Of a stretch of DNA of 64,000 bases, positions 9,235 through 18,781 are shown in pieces. Position 1 is the stretch's first letter. Each line of letters opens with the position of its first letter. Made by a program: the position numbers and the translations under genes. The DNA comes from Salipiger marinus (GTDB lineage Bacteria; Pseudomonadota; Alphaproteobacteria; Rhodobacterales; Rhodobacteraceae), in the NCBI RefSeq assembly GCF_900100085.1, contig NZ_FNEJ01000008.1:1-64000 (forward strand), written 5' to 3'. The notes under the pieces were generated by a model that saw only the letters and a list, made by a program, of their open reading frames with translations, searched no databases and was not told the origin of the DNA.

Positions 9235-10178
9235 GCGGGCATGTCCGCGGCATCGGCGGTCCAGCCGCCCGCTTCGGTGGTGACGAAGGCATCGGCGCAG
9301 CGTTTGGCCAGCGCCCGCACCCGCCCGATATAGGCCTGCCGTTCGGTGACGGAGATCACGCCGCGCGCGTCAAGCAGGTTGAACAGGTGGCTGGCCTTGA
9401 TGCACTGGTCATAGGCGGGATGCGCCATGACGATGCGGCGCCCGGTCTTGGGATCGGTGGCGGGCGCGTCAAGGATGCGGGCGCATTCGGCCTCGGCATC
9501 CTCGAAATGCGCCAGCAGCATCGCGGTGTCGGCCTGATCGAAATTCCAGCGCGAATATTCCTGTTCGGTCTGGCGGAACACGTCGCCATAGCGCAGCGCG
9601 ATGGGCGACTGCGGGTCGTTGAAGGGCATGTCCATGACGTGATCCACGCCCAGCACATACATGGCCAGCCGTTCCAGACCATAGGTCAGCTCGCCCGACA
9701 CGGGCGTGCAGTCATGCCCGCCGACCTGCTGGAAATAGGTGAACTGCGACACTTCCATGCCGTCGCACCAGACCTCCCAGCCCAGCCCCCATGCGCCCAG
9801 CGTCGGGCTTTCCCAGTCATCCTCGACAAAGCGCACGTCATGCAGGGCAAGGTCGATGCCGATGGCCTCGAGCGAGCCCAGATAGAGCGCCTGCAGATCC
9901 GGCGGGCTCGGTTTGATCAGCACCTGAAACTGGTAGTAATGCTGCAGGCGGTTGGGGTTTTCGCCATAGCGCCCGTCGGTGGGGCGGCGTGAGGGCTGCA
10001 CATAGGCGGCAGCCCATGCGCGCGATCCCAGCGCCCGCAGCGTGGTGGCGGGGTGAAAGGTGCCCGCGCCCACCTCCATGTCATAGGGCTGCAGCACGGC
10101 GCAGCCTTTGCCCGCCCAATAGGTCTGAAGTCGCAGGAGGATTTCCTGAAAACTGCGCGGCTTGGCGGTCTGGGTCAT
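9231..10178 (-). CDS. glyQ: Glycyl-tRNA synthetase alpha subunit
   Basis: Catalytic chain that activates glycine and transfers it to tRNA-Gly. The start at 10178 gives 315 residues with GGAG upstream; the ATG at 10355 would add 59 non-homologous residues. Family signatures are plain: [29 protein letters not shown], the [28 protein letters not shown] run, and [24 protein letters not shown]. It is the first gene of glyQ - membrane protein - glyS - PPDK-like, with a 163-base divergent gap to the protease-like gene that should hold both promoters. Confidence 0.97.
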   Translation of the reverse strand: MTQTAKPRSFQEILLRLQTYWAGKGCAVLQPYDMEVGAGTFHPATTLRALGSRAWAAAYVQPSRRPTDGRYGENPNRLQHYYQFQVLIKPSPPDLQALYLGSLEAIGIDLALHDVRFVEDDWESPTLGAWGLGWEVWCDGMEVSQFTYFQQVGGHDCTPVSGELTYGLERLAMYVLGVDHVMDMPFNDPQSPIALRYGDVFRQTEQEYSRWNFDQADTAMLLAHFEDAEAECARILDAPATDPKTGRRIVMAHPAYDQCIKASHLFNLLDARGVISVTERQAYIGRVRALAKRCADAFVTTEAGGWTADAADMPA

Positions 10179-10341
10179 GTCCGGGGCTCCCGTCTTGCGG
10201 TCGGCTGTCTGCTTAAGCGGCTGCGCGTCAAGGGTCAATGCGCCCGTCTGACCCTTTTTTGAGGTGACGCCCCGGGTCGGTCTGGTAAACAGATCGGTGA
10301 ACAAAACAAAGAAATTCGAGGCCTGAGGGGCAAGTCCTGGT

Positions 10342-12156
10342 ATGTTACGATCCATTCTGAAGGCAGGTGTGCTGGCATTGGTGCTGGCGCAGGGGGCTGC
10401 CGCGCAGGAGCGCGCGCGCGTCTATATCCAGATCGAGGCGCAGCCGAGCCTGAGCGAAGCCGAAACCAGCCTGCGGGGCTATGCCTCGGCGCTGCCGGAT
10501 GTGAACGGGTTTGTCCTTGGCGGCGGCTGGTATGGCATAGCACTTGGCCCCTATGAGCCGTCCGAGGCGGCGGATCTGCTGCGTGGCCTGCGCCAGCAGG
10601 GCCGGGTGCCGGGCGATTCCTACCTTGCCGGAGAGAGCGAATACGGGCGGCAGTTCTGGCCGGTGGGGGCGGGCCTCGGGTCGTCCTCCGGCACCTCTGG
10701 CACCGAGCCGCCGGTGGCGCAGAGCGTGACGCAGGTGCCGGTCACCTCCGCCCCGCTGGGCGAGACCGCGGCGCTGCCCGAGGCACCTCAGGCGGCAGAG
10801 GCGCCCGAGGCGGCAGAGGTGGATCCGCTGTTTGATCCCGAAACCCCCGCCGAGGCCCGCCGCAGCGAGGCGGGCCTGACCGGCGAAGACCGCCGGATGC
10901 TGCAGGTGGCGCTAGAATGGTCGGGGCATTACGCGGCGGCCATCGACGGTGCCTTCGGGCAGGGCACCCGCGGCGCCATGGCCGACTGGCAGCGCGCAAA
11001 CGGGCTGGAGGTGACGGGCGTGCTGACAACGCGCCAGCGTGAGCGGCTGCTGGGCCAGTATAACGCCGTGCTGGAGGGCATGGACATGACGCCGGTGCGC
11101 GACGACCGCGCGGGCATCGCCATCGACCTGCCCATGGGCGCCGTGGCGCGCGACCGGGTCGAGTCGCCCTTCGTGATCTTTGGGTCAGGCGGCGTCGAGG
11201 GTGCGCAGGTGCTGCTGATCAGCGAGCCGGGCGACCGCGACACGCTGTGGGGCCTTTACGAGATCATGCAGACGCTGGAGATCGTGCCGCTGACCGGCGA
11301 GCGGTCGCGGCGCAATGACGGCTTCGTGCTGACCGGCGCCAACAGCCGCATCACCAGCCATACCGAGGTTGGCCTGCAGGACGGCCAGATCAAGGGCTGG
11401 ACGCTGGTCTGGCCCGCAGGCGACGAGGAGCGCCGCGCCCGGATCCTTGGCCGGATGCAGGCAAGCTTCGAGCGGCTGTCCGGCGTGCTTGATCCGGCGC
11501 AGGTCAGCGATGACGGGCAGGCGCTGGATCTGGTCTCGGGCCTGCCGGTGCGGCGCCCGCGCGACGTGGCGGCGGGGTTCTTCGTGGACGGGCAGGGCGC
11601 GGTGCTGACCTCTGCCGCGGCGGTGTCGGGCTGCGGGCGCGTCACGCTGGATGGCGGCCATGTGGCGCGGGTGGTCCAGCAGGACGACGCACTGGGCGTG
11701 GCGCTGCTGCGCCCCGACGCGGCGCTGGCCCCGCGCGGCGTGGCGCGGCTGCGCGCCAGCCTGCCGCGGCTGCGCTCCGAAGTGGCGGTGGCGGGTTATC
11801 CTTTCGGCGGGGTGCTGAGCGCGCCCACGCTGACCTTCGGCGCGCTGGCGGAAACGCAGGGGCTTGGCGGCGAGGAGCGGCTGGCGCGGCTTGATCTGTC
11901 CGCCTCTGCCGGGGATGCGGGCGGGCCGGTGCTGGATGCGGGCGGCGCCGTGCTGGGCCTGCTGATGCCGCGCGGCGATGCGGCGCGGCAGCTGCCCGAA
12001 GAGGTGGCCTTTGCCACCGATGCCGAGGCGCTGCTGGCCTTCCTGCGCAGCGCCGGGATCCGGGGCAGCGAAAGCGCGGGCGAGGGCGTGATCGCCCCCG
12101 AAGACCTGACCGACGTGGCCCGCGCCATGACGGTGATGGTCGGCTGCTGGGACTGA
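10342..12156 (+). CDS. Exported SPOR / peptidoglycan-binding protein with an inactive trypsin-like domain
   Basis: 604 residues with a signal peptide (first about 22 residues). Residues 25-105 look like a SPOR fold ([20 protein letters not shown]..., [19 protein letters not shown]). Residues 180-240 are a PG_binding_1 domain ([20 protein letters not shown]). Residues 410-575 are trypsin-like ([38 protein letters not shown]). The catalytic positions appear lost: His is Ala426 in VLTSAAAV, Asp is Gly452 in GVALL, and Ser is Ala526 in GDAGGP. It is therefore probably a periplasmic cell-wall-binding pseudoprotease rather than an active enzyme. GAGGGG lies about 12 bases before the ATG. Confidence 0.85.
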   Translation: MLRSILKAGVLALVLAQGAAAQERARVYIQIEAQPSLSEAETSLRGYASALPDVNGFVLGGGWYGIALGPYEPSEAADLLRGLRQQGRVPGDSYLAGESEYGRQFWPVGAGLGSSSGTSGTEPPVAQSVTQVPVTSAPLGETAALPEAPQAAEAPEAAEVDPLFDPETPAEARRSEAGLTGEDRRMLQVALEWSGHYAAAIDGAFGQGTRGAMADWQRANGLEVTGVLTTRQRERLLGQYNAVLEGMDMTPVRDDRAGIAIDLPMGAVARDRVESPFVIFGSGGVEGAQVLLISEPGDRDTLWGLYEIMQTLEIVPLTGERSRRNDGFVLTGANSRITSHTEVGLQDGQIKGWTLVWPAGDEERRARILGRMQASFERLSGVLDPAQVSDDGQALDLVSGLPVRRPRDVAAGFFVDGQGAVLTSAAAVSGCGRVTLDGGHVARVVQQDDALGVALLRPDAALAPRGVARLRASLPRLRSEVAVAGYPFGGVLSAPTLTFGALAETQGLGGEERLARLDLSASAGDAGGPVLDAGGAVLGLLMPRGDAARQLPEEVAFATDAEALLAFLRSAGIRGSESAGEGVIAPEDLTDVARAMTVMVGCWD

Positions 12157-12158
12157 GC

Positions 12159-12206
12159 CCGGGGGTTTTGCCCCCGGATCATAGTCTGAGGGGGCTTTGC
12201 CCCCTC
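12159..12206 (+). terminator. Paired GC hairpins after the pseudoprotease gene
   Basis: Three bases past the stop codon the sequence forms CCGGGGG-ttttg-CCCCCGG (12159-12177), followed by GAGGGGGC-ttt-GCCCCCTC (12188-12206). Neither has a long U-tract, but position and stability suggest transcription termination. A third small hairpin (12207-12222) leads into the intergenic repeat. Confidence 0.55.
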
Positions 12207-12222
12207 GGGCCGCGGGCGGCCC

Positions 12223-12255
12223 TCACCCCCAGGATATTTTCGCCAAGAAGAAGCC
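12223..12255 (+). repeat. Dispersed intergenic repeat, copy 1
   Basis: The unit reads CCCCCAGGATATTTTCGCCA followed directly by AGAAGAAG. A matching unit, CCCCCGGGATATTTACAGTC then AGAAGAAG, occurs at 15921-15948. From memory this element is common between genes in Rhodobacteraceae, usually after GC-rich hairpins as here. Confidence 0.6.
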
Positions 12256-12349
12256 GGAGATGTGATAGGCTCGCGCGCGTGCTGCCGCTTGCCCCAGACC
12301 CGCAATTGCGGCAGGGGAGAGCGCAGGTTCGGGCGCGAAGGAGCGACAG

Positions 12350-12514
12350 ATGGATTATGGAAAGACCGGGGCGGGCAAGCCCGCCAAGAATGCGCCGCGC
12401 TTCAAGCCGGGGGCGGACAAGCCCGAGGGCAAGGATGCGCGCGGCGGCAAGGCCAGCAAGGAAGAGCTGCTGGCGCGGATGAAGGCGGCAGCCGAGGCCC
12501 GCAAATCCGAGTGA
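12350..12514 (+). CDS. Small basic protein of 54 residues, unknown function
   Basis: Reads MDYGKTGAGKPAKNAPRFKP and ends ELLARMKAAAEARKSE. AAGGAG is placed six bases before the ATG, an ideal ribosome binding site. The N-terminal 35 residues are rich in Gly, Lys, Pro and Ala and look disordered; the last 18 should form a helix. Short proteins of this kind next to ilvC occur in other Rhodobacteraceae, as far as I recall. It runs convergently to ilvC with a strong hairpin between them. Nucleic-acid binding is possible given the charge but is not shown. Confidence 0.6.
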   Translation: MDYGKTGAGKPAKNAPRFKPGADKPEGKDARGGKASKEELLARMKAAAEARKSE

Positions 12515-12538
12515 GGCGCAGGGCCTGCGGCCCATGAA

Positions 12539-12565
12539 AAAGGCGCGGGGGATTCCCGCGCCTTT
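12539..12565. terminator. Bidirectional terminator between the 54-residue gene and ilvC
   Basis: A perfect 11-bp stem, AAAGGCGCGGG / CCCGCGCCTTT, with a 5-base loop. A-rich sequence on the left arm and T-rich on the right give U-tracts in both directions, fitting the convergent genes on either side. Confidence 0.85.
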
Positions 12566-12586
12566 GGTCTGTCCGCAGCAGGCGGA

Positions 12587-14188
<1,602 letters not shown>

Positions 14189-14192
<4 letters not shown>

Positions 14193-14650
14193 GCGTGGCG
14201 CTGGACGAGACCGACCGCGCGCTGATCCGGGCATTGGCCGAGGATGCGGGGGCGAGCGCTGGCGCGCTGGGGCGCCGCTTTGGCCTGTCGCAGCCCGCCT
14301 GCTGGCGGCGGATCCAGCGGCTGCGCGCGGCGGGGGTGTTCCGGCGGGCGCGGCTTGATCTGGATCTGGAACGGCTGGGCTTCGGCGTGACGGTGTTTCT
14401 GGGCATCCGGCTCGCCACCAAGGGCCGCGTCAGCCTTGAGGATTTTGAACGCGCGGTCAGCGCCATCCCCGAGGTGCAGATCGTCGAGCATGTGCTGGGC
14501 GCCTTCGATTACCGGCTGCGGGTGGTGGCGCGCGACCTGCCGGATTTCGAACGGGTGCTGCGGCGCCGGATCATGACCCTGCCCGGGGTCGGCCATGTGG
14601 AGGCGAACGTGATGCTGAGCGAGGAACGCCGCCCCGGCCCGCTGGGCTGA
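14189..14650 (+). CDS. Lrp/AsnC family transcriptional regulator (second of a tandem pair)
   Basis: 153 residues starting at a GTG that overlaps the previous stop (GTGA). The helix-turn-helix is SAGALGRRFGLSQPACWRRIQRL and the RAM domain includes EHVLGAFDYRLRVVARDLPD. It is clearly paralogous to the preceding protein but divergent. The two-gene overlap suggests equal synthesis and perhaps a mixed oligomer. It lies 112 bases before the class-V PLP enzyme on the same strand. The WRR.QRL recognition helix resembles classical Lrp proteins. Confidence 0.88.
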
Positions 14651-14762
14651 GACAATCGGGCTGAGACAATCGGAGGCTTTGCACCCGCCCGCCGGAGCGG
14701 ATACCCCTGTGCCATCAGGATCGGGGCTGGCAGGAACCGGCCCTCAGCACAAGGAGAACGCC

Positions 14763-15893
14763 ATGGCGCTGCGCAAGGATGTCGACCCCGAGGGGCTGGA
14801 CGAATTTTCCGTGGTCTTCACCGACCGCTCGCTGAACCACATGTCGGCAGCCTTTCAGGAGGTGATGCGCGACATCTCCGCCGGGCTGCGCGAGGTCTAT
14901 GGCGCAGAGGCGGTGGCGCTGGTGCCGGGGGGTGGCAGCGTCGGCATGGAGGCGGTGGCCCGGCAGTTCTCGCGCGGCGCCAAGGTGCTGGTGGTGCGCA
15001 ACGGCTGGTTCTCCTTCCGCTGGAGCCAGATTCTCGAGGCCGGGGATCTCGCTGCCGAGGTGACGGTGATGAAGGCGCGCCCCAGCGGCAACGGGCTGCA
15101 GGCGCCCTTCGCCCCCGCACCCATCGAGGAAGTGGTGGCGCGCATCCGCGCCGAGGCGCCGCAGGTGGTGTTCGCGCCGCATGTGGAAACCTCTGCCGGG
15201 GTGATCCTGCCCGATGACTATATCGCCGCACTGGCCGAGGCCGCGCACGAGGTCGGCGCGCTGATGGTGCTGGACTGCATCGCCTCGGGCTGCGTCTGGG
15301 TCGACATGGCGCAGACCGGGGTGGATGTGCTGATCTCCGCCCCGCAGAAAGGCTGGAGCGCCACGCCCTGCGCCGGGCTGGTGATGCTGTCGGACCGGGC
15401 GCTGGCGCGGCTGGAAACGACGCAGTCCGACAGCTTCGCGCTGGATCTGAAGAAATGGCGGCAGATCATGGCCGCCTACGAGATGGGCGGCCATGCCTAT
15501 CACGCGACCCTGCCCACCGACGGGCTGCGGATGTTCCGCGACGCCATGGCGGAAACCCGCGCCTTCGGCTTTCCAGAGGCCAAGGAAGCGCAATGGGAAT
15601 TGGGGCGCCGGGTGCGCGCGCTGCTGGCCGCGCGCGGCGTGACCTCGGTCGCTGCCGAAGGCTTCGGCGCGCCGGGGGTGGTGGTGAGCTACACCACCGA
15701 CCCCGAAATCCAGTCCGGCCGCGCTTTTGTCTCCGGTGGTGCGCAGATCGCGGCAGGCGTGCCGCTGCAATGCGACGAGGGCCCGGAGTTCTGCACCTTC
15801 CGGCTCGGCCTCTTCGGGCTCGACAAGCTGCGCGACGTGGACGGCACGGTGGCGCGGCTGGAGCGGGTGCTGGCGGAGGTTCTGCCGTCCTGA
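14763..15893 (+). CDS. Class-V fold PLP-dependent aminotransferase
   Basis: 376 residues, cytoplasmic. The Schiff-base Lys is in SAPQKGWSATPCAGLV (about residue 197), with the cofactor Asp in MVLDCIASGCVWVDM. The GGGSVGMEA loop would bind the PLP phosphate. The overall pattern is that of the serine/alanine-glyoxylate aminotransferase group, but I cannot fix the substrate. AAGGAG stands seven bases before the ATG at 14763. Its position after two Lrp-type regulators suggests amino-acid-responsive expression. Confidence 0.85.
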   Translation: MALRKDVDPEGLDEFSVVFTDRSLNHMSAAFQEVMRDISAGLREVYGAEAVALVPGGGSVGMEAVARQFSRGAKVLVVRNGWFSFRWSQILEAGDLAAEVTVMKARPSGNGLQAPFAPAPIEEVVARIRAEAPQVVFAPHVETSAGVILPDDYIAALAEAAHEVGALMVLDCIASGCVWVDMAQTGVDVLISAPQKGWSATPCAGLVMLSDRALARLETTQSDSFALDLKKWRQIMAAYEMGGHAYHATLPTDGLRMFRDAMAETRAFGFPEAKEAQWELGRRVRALLAARGVTSVAAEGFGAPGVVVSYTTDPEIQSGRAFVSGGAQIAAGVPLQCDEGPEFCTFRLGLFGLDKLRDVDGTVARLERVLAEVLPS

Positions 15894-15900
15894 GCCAAGG

Positions 15901-15990
15901 CCGGGGGCGCTGCCCCCGGACCCCCGGGATATTTACAGTCAGAAGAAGAACAGAAGAGGTATTTTCGCCTCTTCTGACTAAAAATATCCC
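15901..15990. repeat. Dispersed intergenic repeat in inverted arrangement (copy 2 pair)
   Basis: A hairpin CCGGGGGC/GCCCCCGG (15901-15919) is followed by the repeat unit from 15921 and a second, opposite unit ending at 15990. The outer arms are GGGATATTT (15926-15934) and AAATATCCC (15982-15990); the inner arms are CAGAAGAGG (15951-15959) and CCTCTTCTG (15968-15976). It sits between convergent genes and can fold as one long hairpin, so it may terminate both. Confidence 0.7.
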
Positions 15991-16047
15991 CGCCGGAGGC
16001 AGGCCTGACGCTGCGGCCGGGAACGAAGGCGGGGGCTCTGTGCGCGG

Positions 16048-17241
16048 CTAGCTGCTGGCGCCCAGCCCCAGCTGCATGAGGGTGCGGCGCACGGGGGGAG
16101 CGCCGTAGAGCAGGTTCAGCGCCGCGGCGCGGGCGTCGCGCAGTGCGGGAGCCGAGAGCATGGAGGCGCGGTTCAGCGCGGTGATCCCGGCGAGGCGGGC
16201 GCGGATGTCCGGCAGGCGGGCGCGTGAATAGGCGTCGAGCATTTCGGGCGCGCCCAGCCGGTCTGGGCTGGTGCTGGCCAGATCATGCAGCACCCGCATG
16301 TCGGCCAGCGACATGTTCAGCCCCTGGGCCCCGATCGGCGGCACCACATGCGCGGCCTCGGCGACCAGCGCGAGGCGCTGTGCGGTCAGCCGCGTCGCCT
16401 CCTGCGCGATGATCGGCCAGATCGTGCGGCGCGAGGCCAGTGTAAGCGGGCCGAAAAGGTGACAGGAGCGCTGCGACATCTCCTGCTCGAACGCCTCGGG
16501 GGGCAGGGTCATCAGCGCTTCGGCCTTCGGGCCTTCTTCCATCCAGACCACGGCAGAGGAGGGGCGGCCCTCGTGATCGGGCAGCGGCACCAGCGTGAAG
16601 GGGCCGCCGCTGCGGTGGATCTCGGTGGAGACATTGTCATGCGGCAGCGGGTGGGTGACGGCGAAGGCCAGCGCCTTCTGGCCGAAGCGGGTGGTGCGGA
16701 CGGGGATGCCCGCCGCCTGCCGCATCGGCGAGCCGCGCCCGTCCGCGGCGATGACCAGCCGGACCTCGACCCTCCTGCCATCGGACAGTCCGACCCGTGC
16801 CGAGGCATCGCGGGTGAAGAGGCTGGTGGTGGCGGTGCCCGGGCGGAAGGTCACGCCGGGCAGGTCGGCCAGATGCGCCGCGATCTCGCGGCGCAGCAGC
16901 CAGTTGGGCAGGTTCCAGCCGAAGGGCTGGTCCGAAATGTCGGCAGCGTTGAAATCGCGGCTGAGGCGGGGTTCGGGAAACTCGCCGCCCGCATCCACGA
17001 TGCGCATCACCTGCAGCGGCGTGGCATGGGGGGCAAGCCGGTCCCAGAGCCCGGCCTGCGCCAGAAAGGCCTGCGCGGGCTGCAGGAAGGCGGTGCTGCG
17101 CAGATCCGACCCCTCGGACTCCCGCGTGGTGACGGGGGGGGCGGGATCGACGCAGAGCACGCGGAAGCCCGCAGCCCCGAAGGCTGCCGTGGCGATGAGC
17201 CCGGCAATGCCGCCGCCGGAGATGAGAATGTCGTGGTCCAT
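16048..17241 (-). CDS. UbiH/COQ6-family FAD-dependent monooxygenase
   Basis: 397 residues from an ATG preceded by GGGAG. The FAD-binding Rossmann motif is ILISGGGIAGLIATAAFGAAG at the N-terminus (GxGxxG variant); the second FAD motif is VIAADGRGSPMRQAAG (DG motif), and the third is VAEAAHVVPPIGAQGLNMSLAD. These place it among ubiquinone-ring hydroxylases (UbiH, UbiF, VisC). Which ring position it hydroxylates cannot be read from sequence. The third motif reads AEAAH where GDAAH is usual. No ubiquinone genes are adjacent. Confidence 0.87.
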   Translation of the reverse strand: MDHDILISGGGIAGLIATAAFGAAGFRVLCVDPAPPVTTRESEGSDLRSTAFLQPAQAFLAQAGLWDRLAPHATPLQVMRIVDAGGEFPEPRLSRDFNAADISDQPFGWNLPNWLLRREIAAHLADLPGVTFRPGTATTSLFTRDASARVGLSDGRRVEVRLVIAADGRGSPMRQAAGIPVRTTRFGQKALAFAVTHPLPHDNVSTEIHRSGGPFTLVPLPDHEGRPSSAVVWMEEGPKAEALMTLPPEAFEQEMSQRSCHLFGPLTLASRRTIWPIIAQEATRLTAQRLALVAEAAHVVPPIGAQGLNMSLADMRVLHDLASTSPDRLGAPEMLDAYSRARLPDIRARLAGITALNRASMLSAPALRDARAAALNLLYGAPPVRRTLMQLGLGASS

Positions 17242-17380
17242 GGCCTGCTCCCTTGGCATCTGCGCGGCGCCGCGCTGGCACTCCTGCCCCCTTATCTAGG
17301 GCGCGGCGGGCGGGTTGGACATGCGGCGTTCTTGCCCATCGGCCTTTGCGGCAGGTCTGGTCGCTGCCGGGCTCGCCGCT

Positions 17381-18025
17381 CTATCCCAGACGGCGCAGGA
17401 AATCCGGCAGGTCGTCGGTATGGTGGTGGATGTGATCGCCCGGCGCGCGGGCCGGGGCCACATGCACTGTGCGCATCCCCAGCGCATGCGGGGCGGCGAG
17501 GTTGCGGGGGTCATCCTCAAACATGGCGGCGGTGGCGGCATCGGTGCCGTCGCGGGCGAAGATCCGGGCAAAAGCCTCGGGCTGCGGCTTGGGCAGGAAG
17601 CCCGCATCCTCCACGCCATAGATCGCGTCGAAGGCGGCTTCGAGGCCGCGCGCCTCCAGCACCCGGGCGGCATAGGGGGCGCTGCCATTGGTATAGACGA
17701 TCTTGCGTCCGGGCAGGGCGGTGATCAGCCGGGCCAGATGCGGATCCGGGGTCAGCGCGTCAAAGGAGATATCGTGCACCTCCACCAGATAGGCGTCGGG
17801 ATCCACCTCGTGATGTGCCATCAGCCCGGCCAGCGTGGTGCCGTGATCCTGCCAGTAGCGCAGGCGCAGCGCGCTGGCCTCGGCTTCGGCATGGCCGGTG
17901 ACCCGCATGACAAAATCGGTCATCCGCCGCTCGATCTGGTCGAAGAGCCGCACGGCGGGAGAATAGAGCGTGTTGTCCAGATCGAAGACCCAATGCCGGA
18001 CATGAGAGAAATGCTGCTTTACCAT
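17381..18025 (-). CDS. HAD-superfamily phosphatase, pyrimidine 5'-nucleotidase type
   Basis: 214 residues. The nucleophile motif is WVFDLDNTLYSP near residue 15, motif II is VYTNGS, the motif III Lys is in LPKPQPEAF, and motif IV is MFEDDPRNLAAP. DLDNTLY with a small helical cap is characteristic of the Sdt1/pyrimidine nucleotidase branch, which removes phosphate from UMP/CMP or modified pyrimidines. There is no operon partner; it lies 140 bases from the monooxygenase on the same strand. The substrate call is by family resemblance only. Confidence 0.86.
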   Translation of the reverse strand: MVKQHFSHVRHWVFDLDNTLYSPAVRLFDQIERRMTDFVMRVTGHAEAEASALRLRYWQDHGTTLAGLMAHHEVDPDAYLVEVHDISFDALTPDPHLARLITALPGRKIVYTNGSAPYAARVLEARGLEAAFDAIYGVEDAGFLPKPQPEAFARIFARDGTDAATAAMFEDDPRNLAAPHALGMRTVHVAPARAPGDHIHHHTDDLPDFLRRLG

Positions 18026-18129
18026 GGGATCATCTTATGGCCTGACGCGCGGCGCGGCAATATGGATGGATTGATCCCGGGCGCCCCGGGCCGCTATCCT
18101 GCCGGGATATCTGAAGGAGACCGCAGCGC

Positions 18130-18774
18130 ATGACCCATCCCCGGACGCCCGCCAAGGACGCCTACACGCTGATCCTCGAGGCGATCGACCAAGGGGTCTA
18201 CCGTCCGGGCGACCGGCTGGTGGAAAGCGAGCTGGCCGACCGGTTCGGCGTGTCGCGCACCCCGATCCGCGAGGCGCTGCAGCGGCTGGAGACGCAGTCG
18301 CTGCTGGCGCGGGACGGGCGGTCGCTGATCGTGGCCTCGCTGGATCACAACCAGATGGCGGAGCTTTACGTGGTGCGCACCGAACTGGAGGGGCTGGCGG
18401 CGCGGCTGGCCGCGCGCCATGCCACCGACGAGGAAGTGCAGGTGCTGCGCGACATGGTGACGGAGGACCGTGCGCTGCTGGGGGATCCGGGCGCGCTGGC
18501 ACGGGCCAACCGGCGGTTCCACCGGATGATCCATCTCGCCTCGCACAACCGCTATCTGGTGCAGCAGCTCGATCTGGTGCACCGGTCGATGGCGCTGATG
18601 GCCACCACCTCGCTGGCGGCGGAGGGGCGCGGCGAGGTGGCGCTGGCCGAGCATCAGGCAATTGTCGATGCGGTGGGGCGGCGCGATGGCGCCGCGGCGG
18701 ACAAGGCGCTGCGCGAGCATATTTCGGTGGCCTTTGTCACCCGGCTGAAGCTGGACAGCCGCCAGCCGGGCTGA
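18130..18774 (+). CDS. GntR-family regulator, FadR/FCD type
   Basis: 214 residues with GAAGGAG upstream. The winged helix at about 10-72 contains LVESELADRFGVSRTPIREALQRLE, a textbook GntR recognition region. The FCD ligand-binding domain follows (about 80-205) with metal/ligand residues such as ANRRFHRMIHLASHNRYL and the final LREHISVAF. It converges on the GT2 gene with only seven bases between stops and is divergent from the HAD gene across 104 bases. The target and ligand are unknown. Confidence 0.9.
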   Translation: MTHPRTPAKDAYTLILEAIDQGVYRPGDRLVESELADRFGVSRTPIREALQRLETQSLLARDGRSLIVASLDHNQMAELYVVRTELEGLAARLAARHATDEEVQVLRDMVTEDRALLGDPGALARANRRFHRMIHLASHNRYLVQQLDLVHRSMALMATTSLAAEGRGEVALAEHQAIVDAVGRRDGAAADKALREHISVAFVTRLKLDSRQPG

Positions 18775-18781
18775 GCCCGGG

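Noticed and set aside
9105-9992. Long plus-strand readings opposite glyQ and glyS
   Set aside because: They mirror the minus-strand genes and code for His/Arg-rich sequence without motifs.
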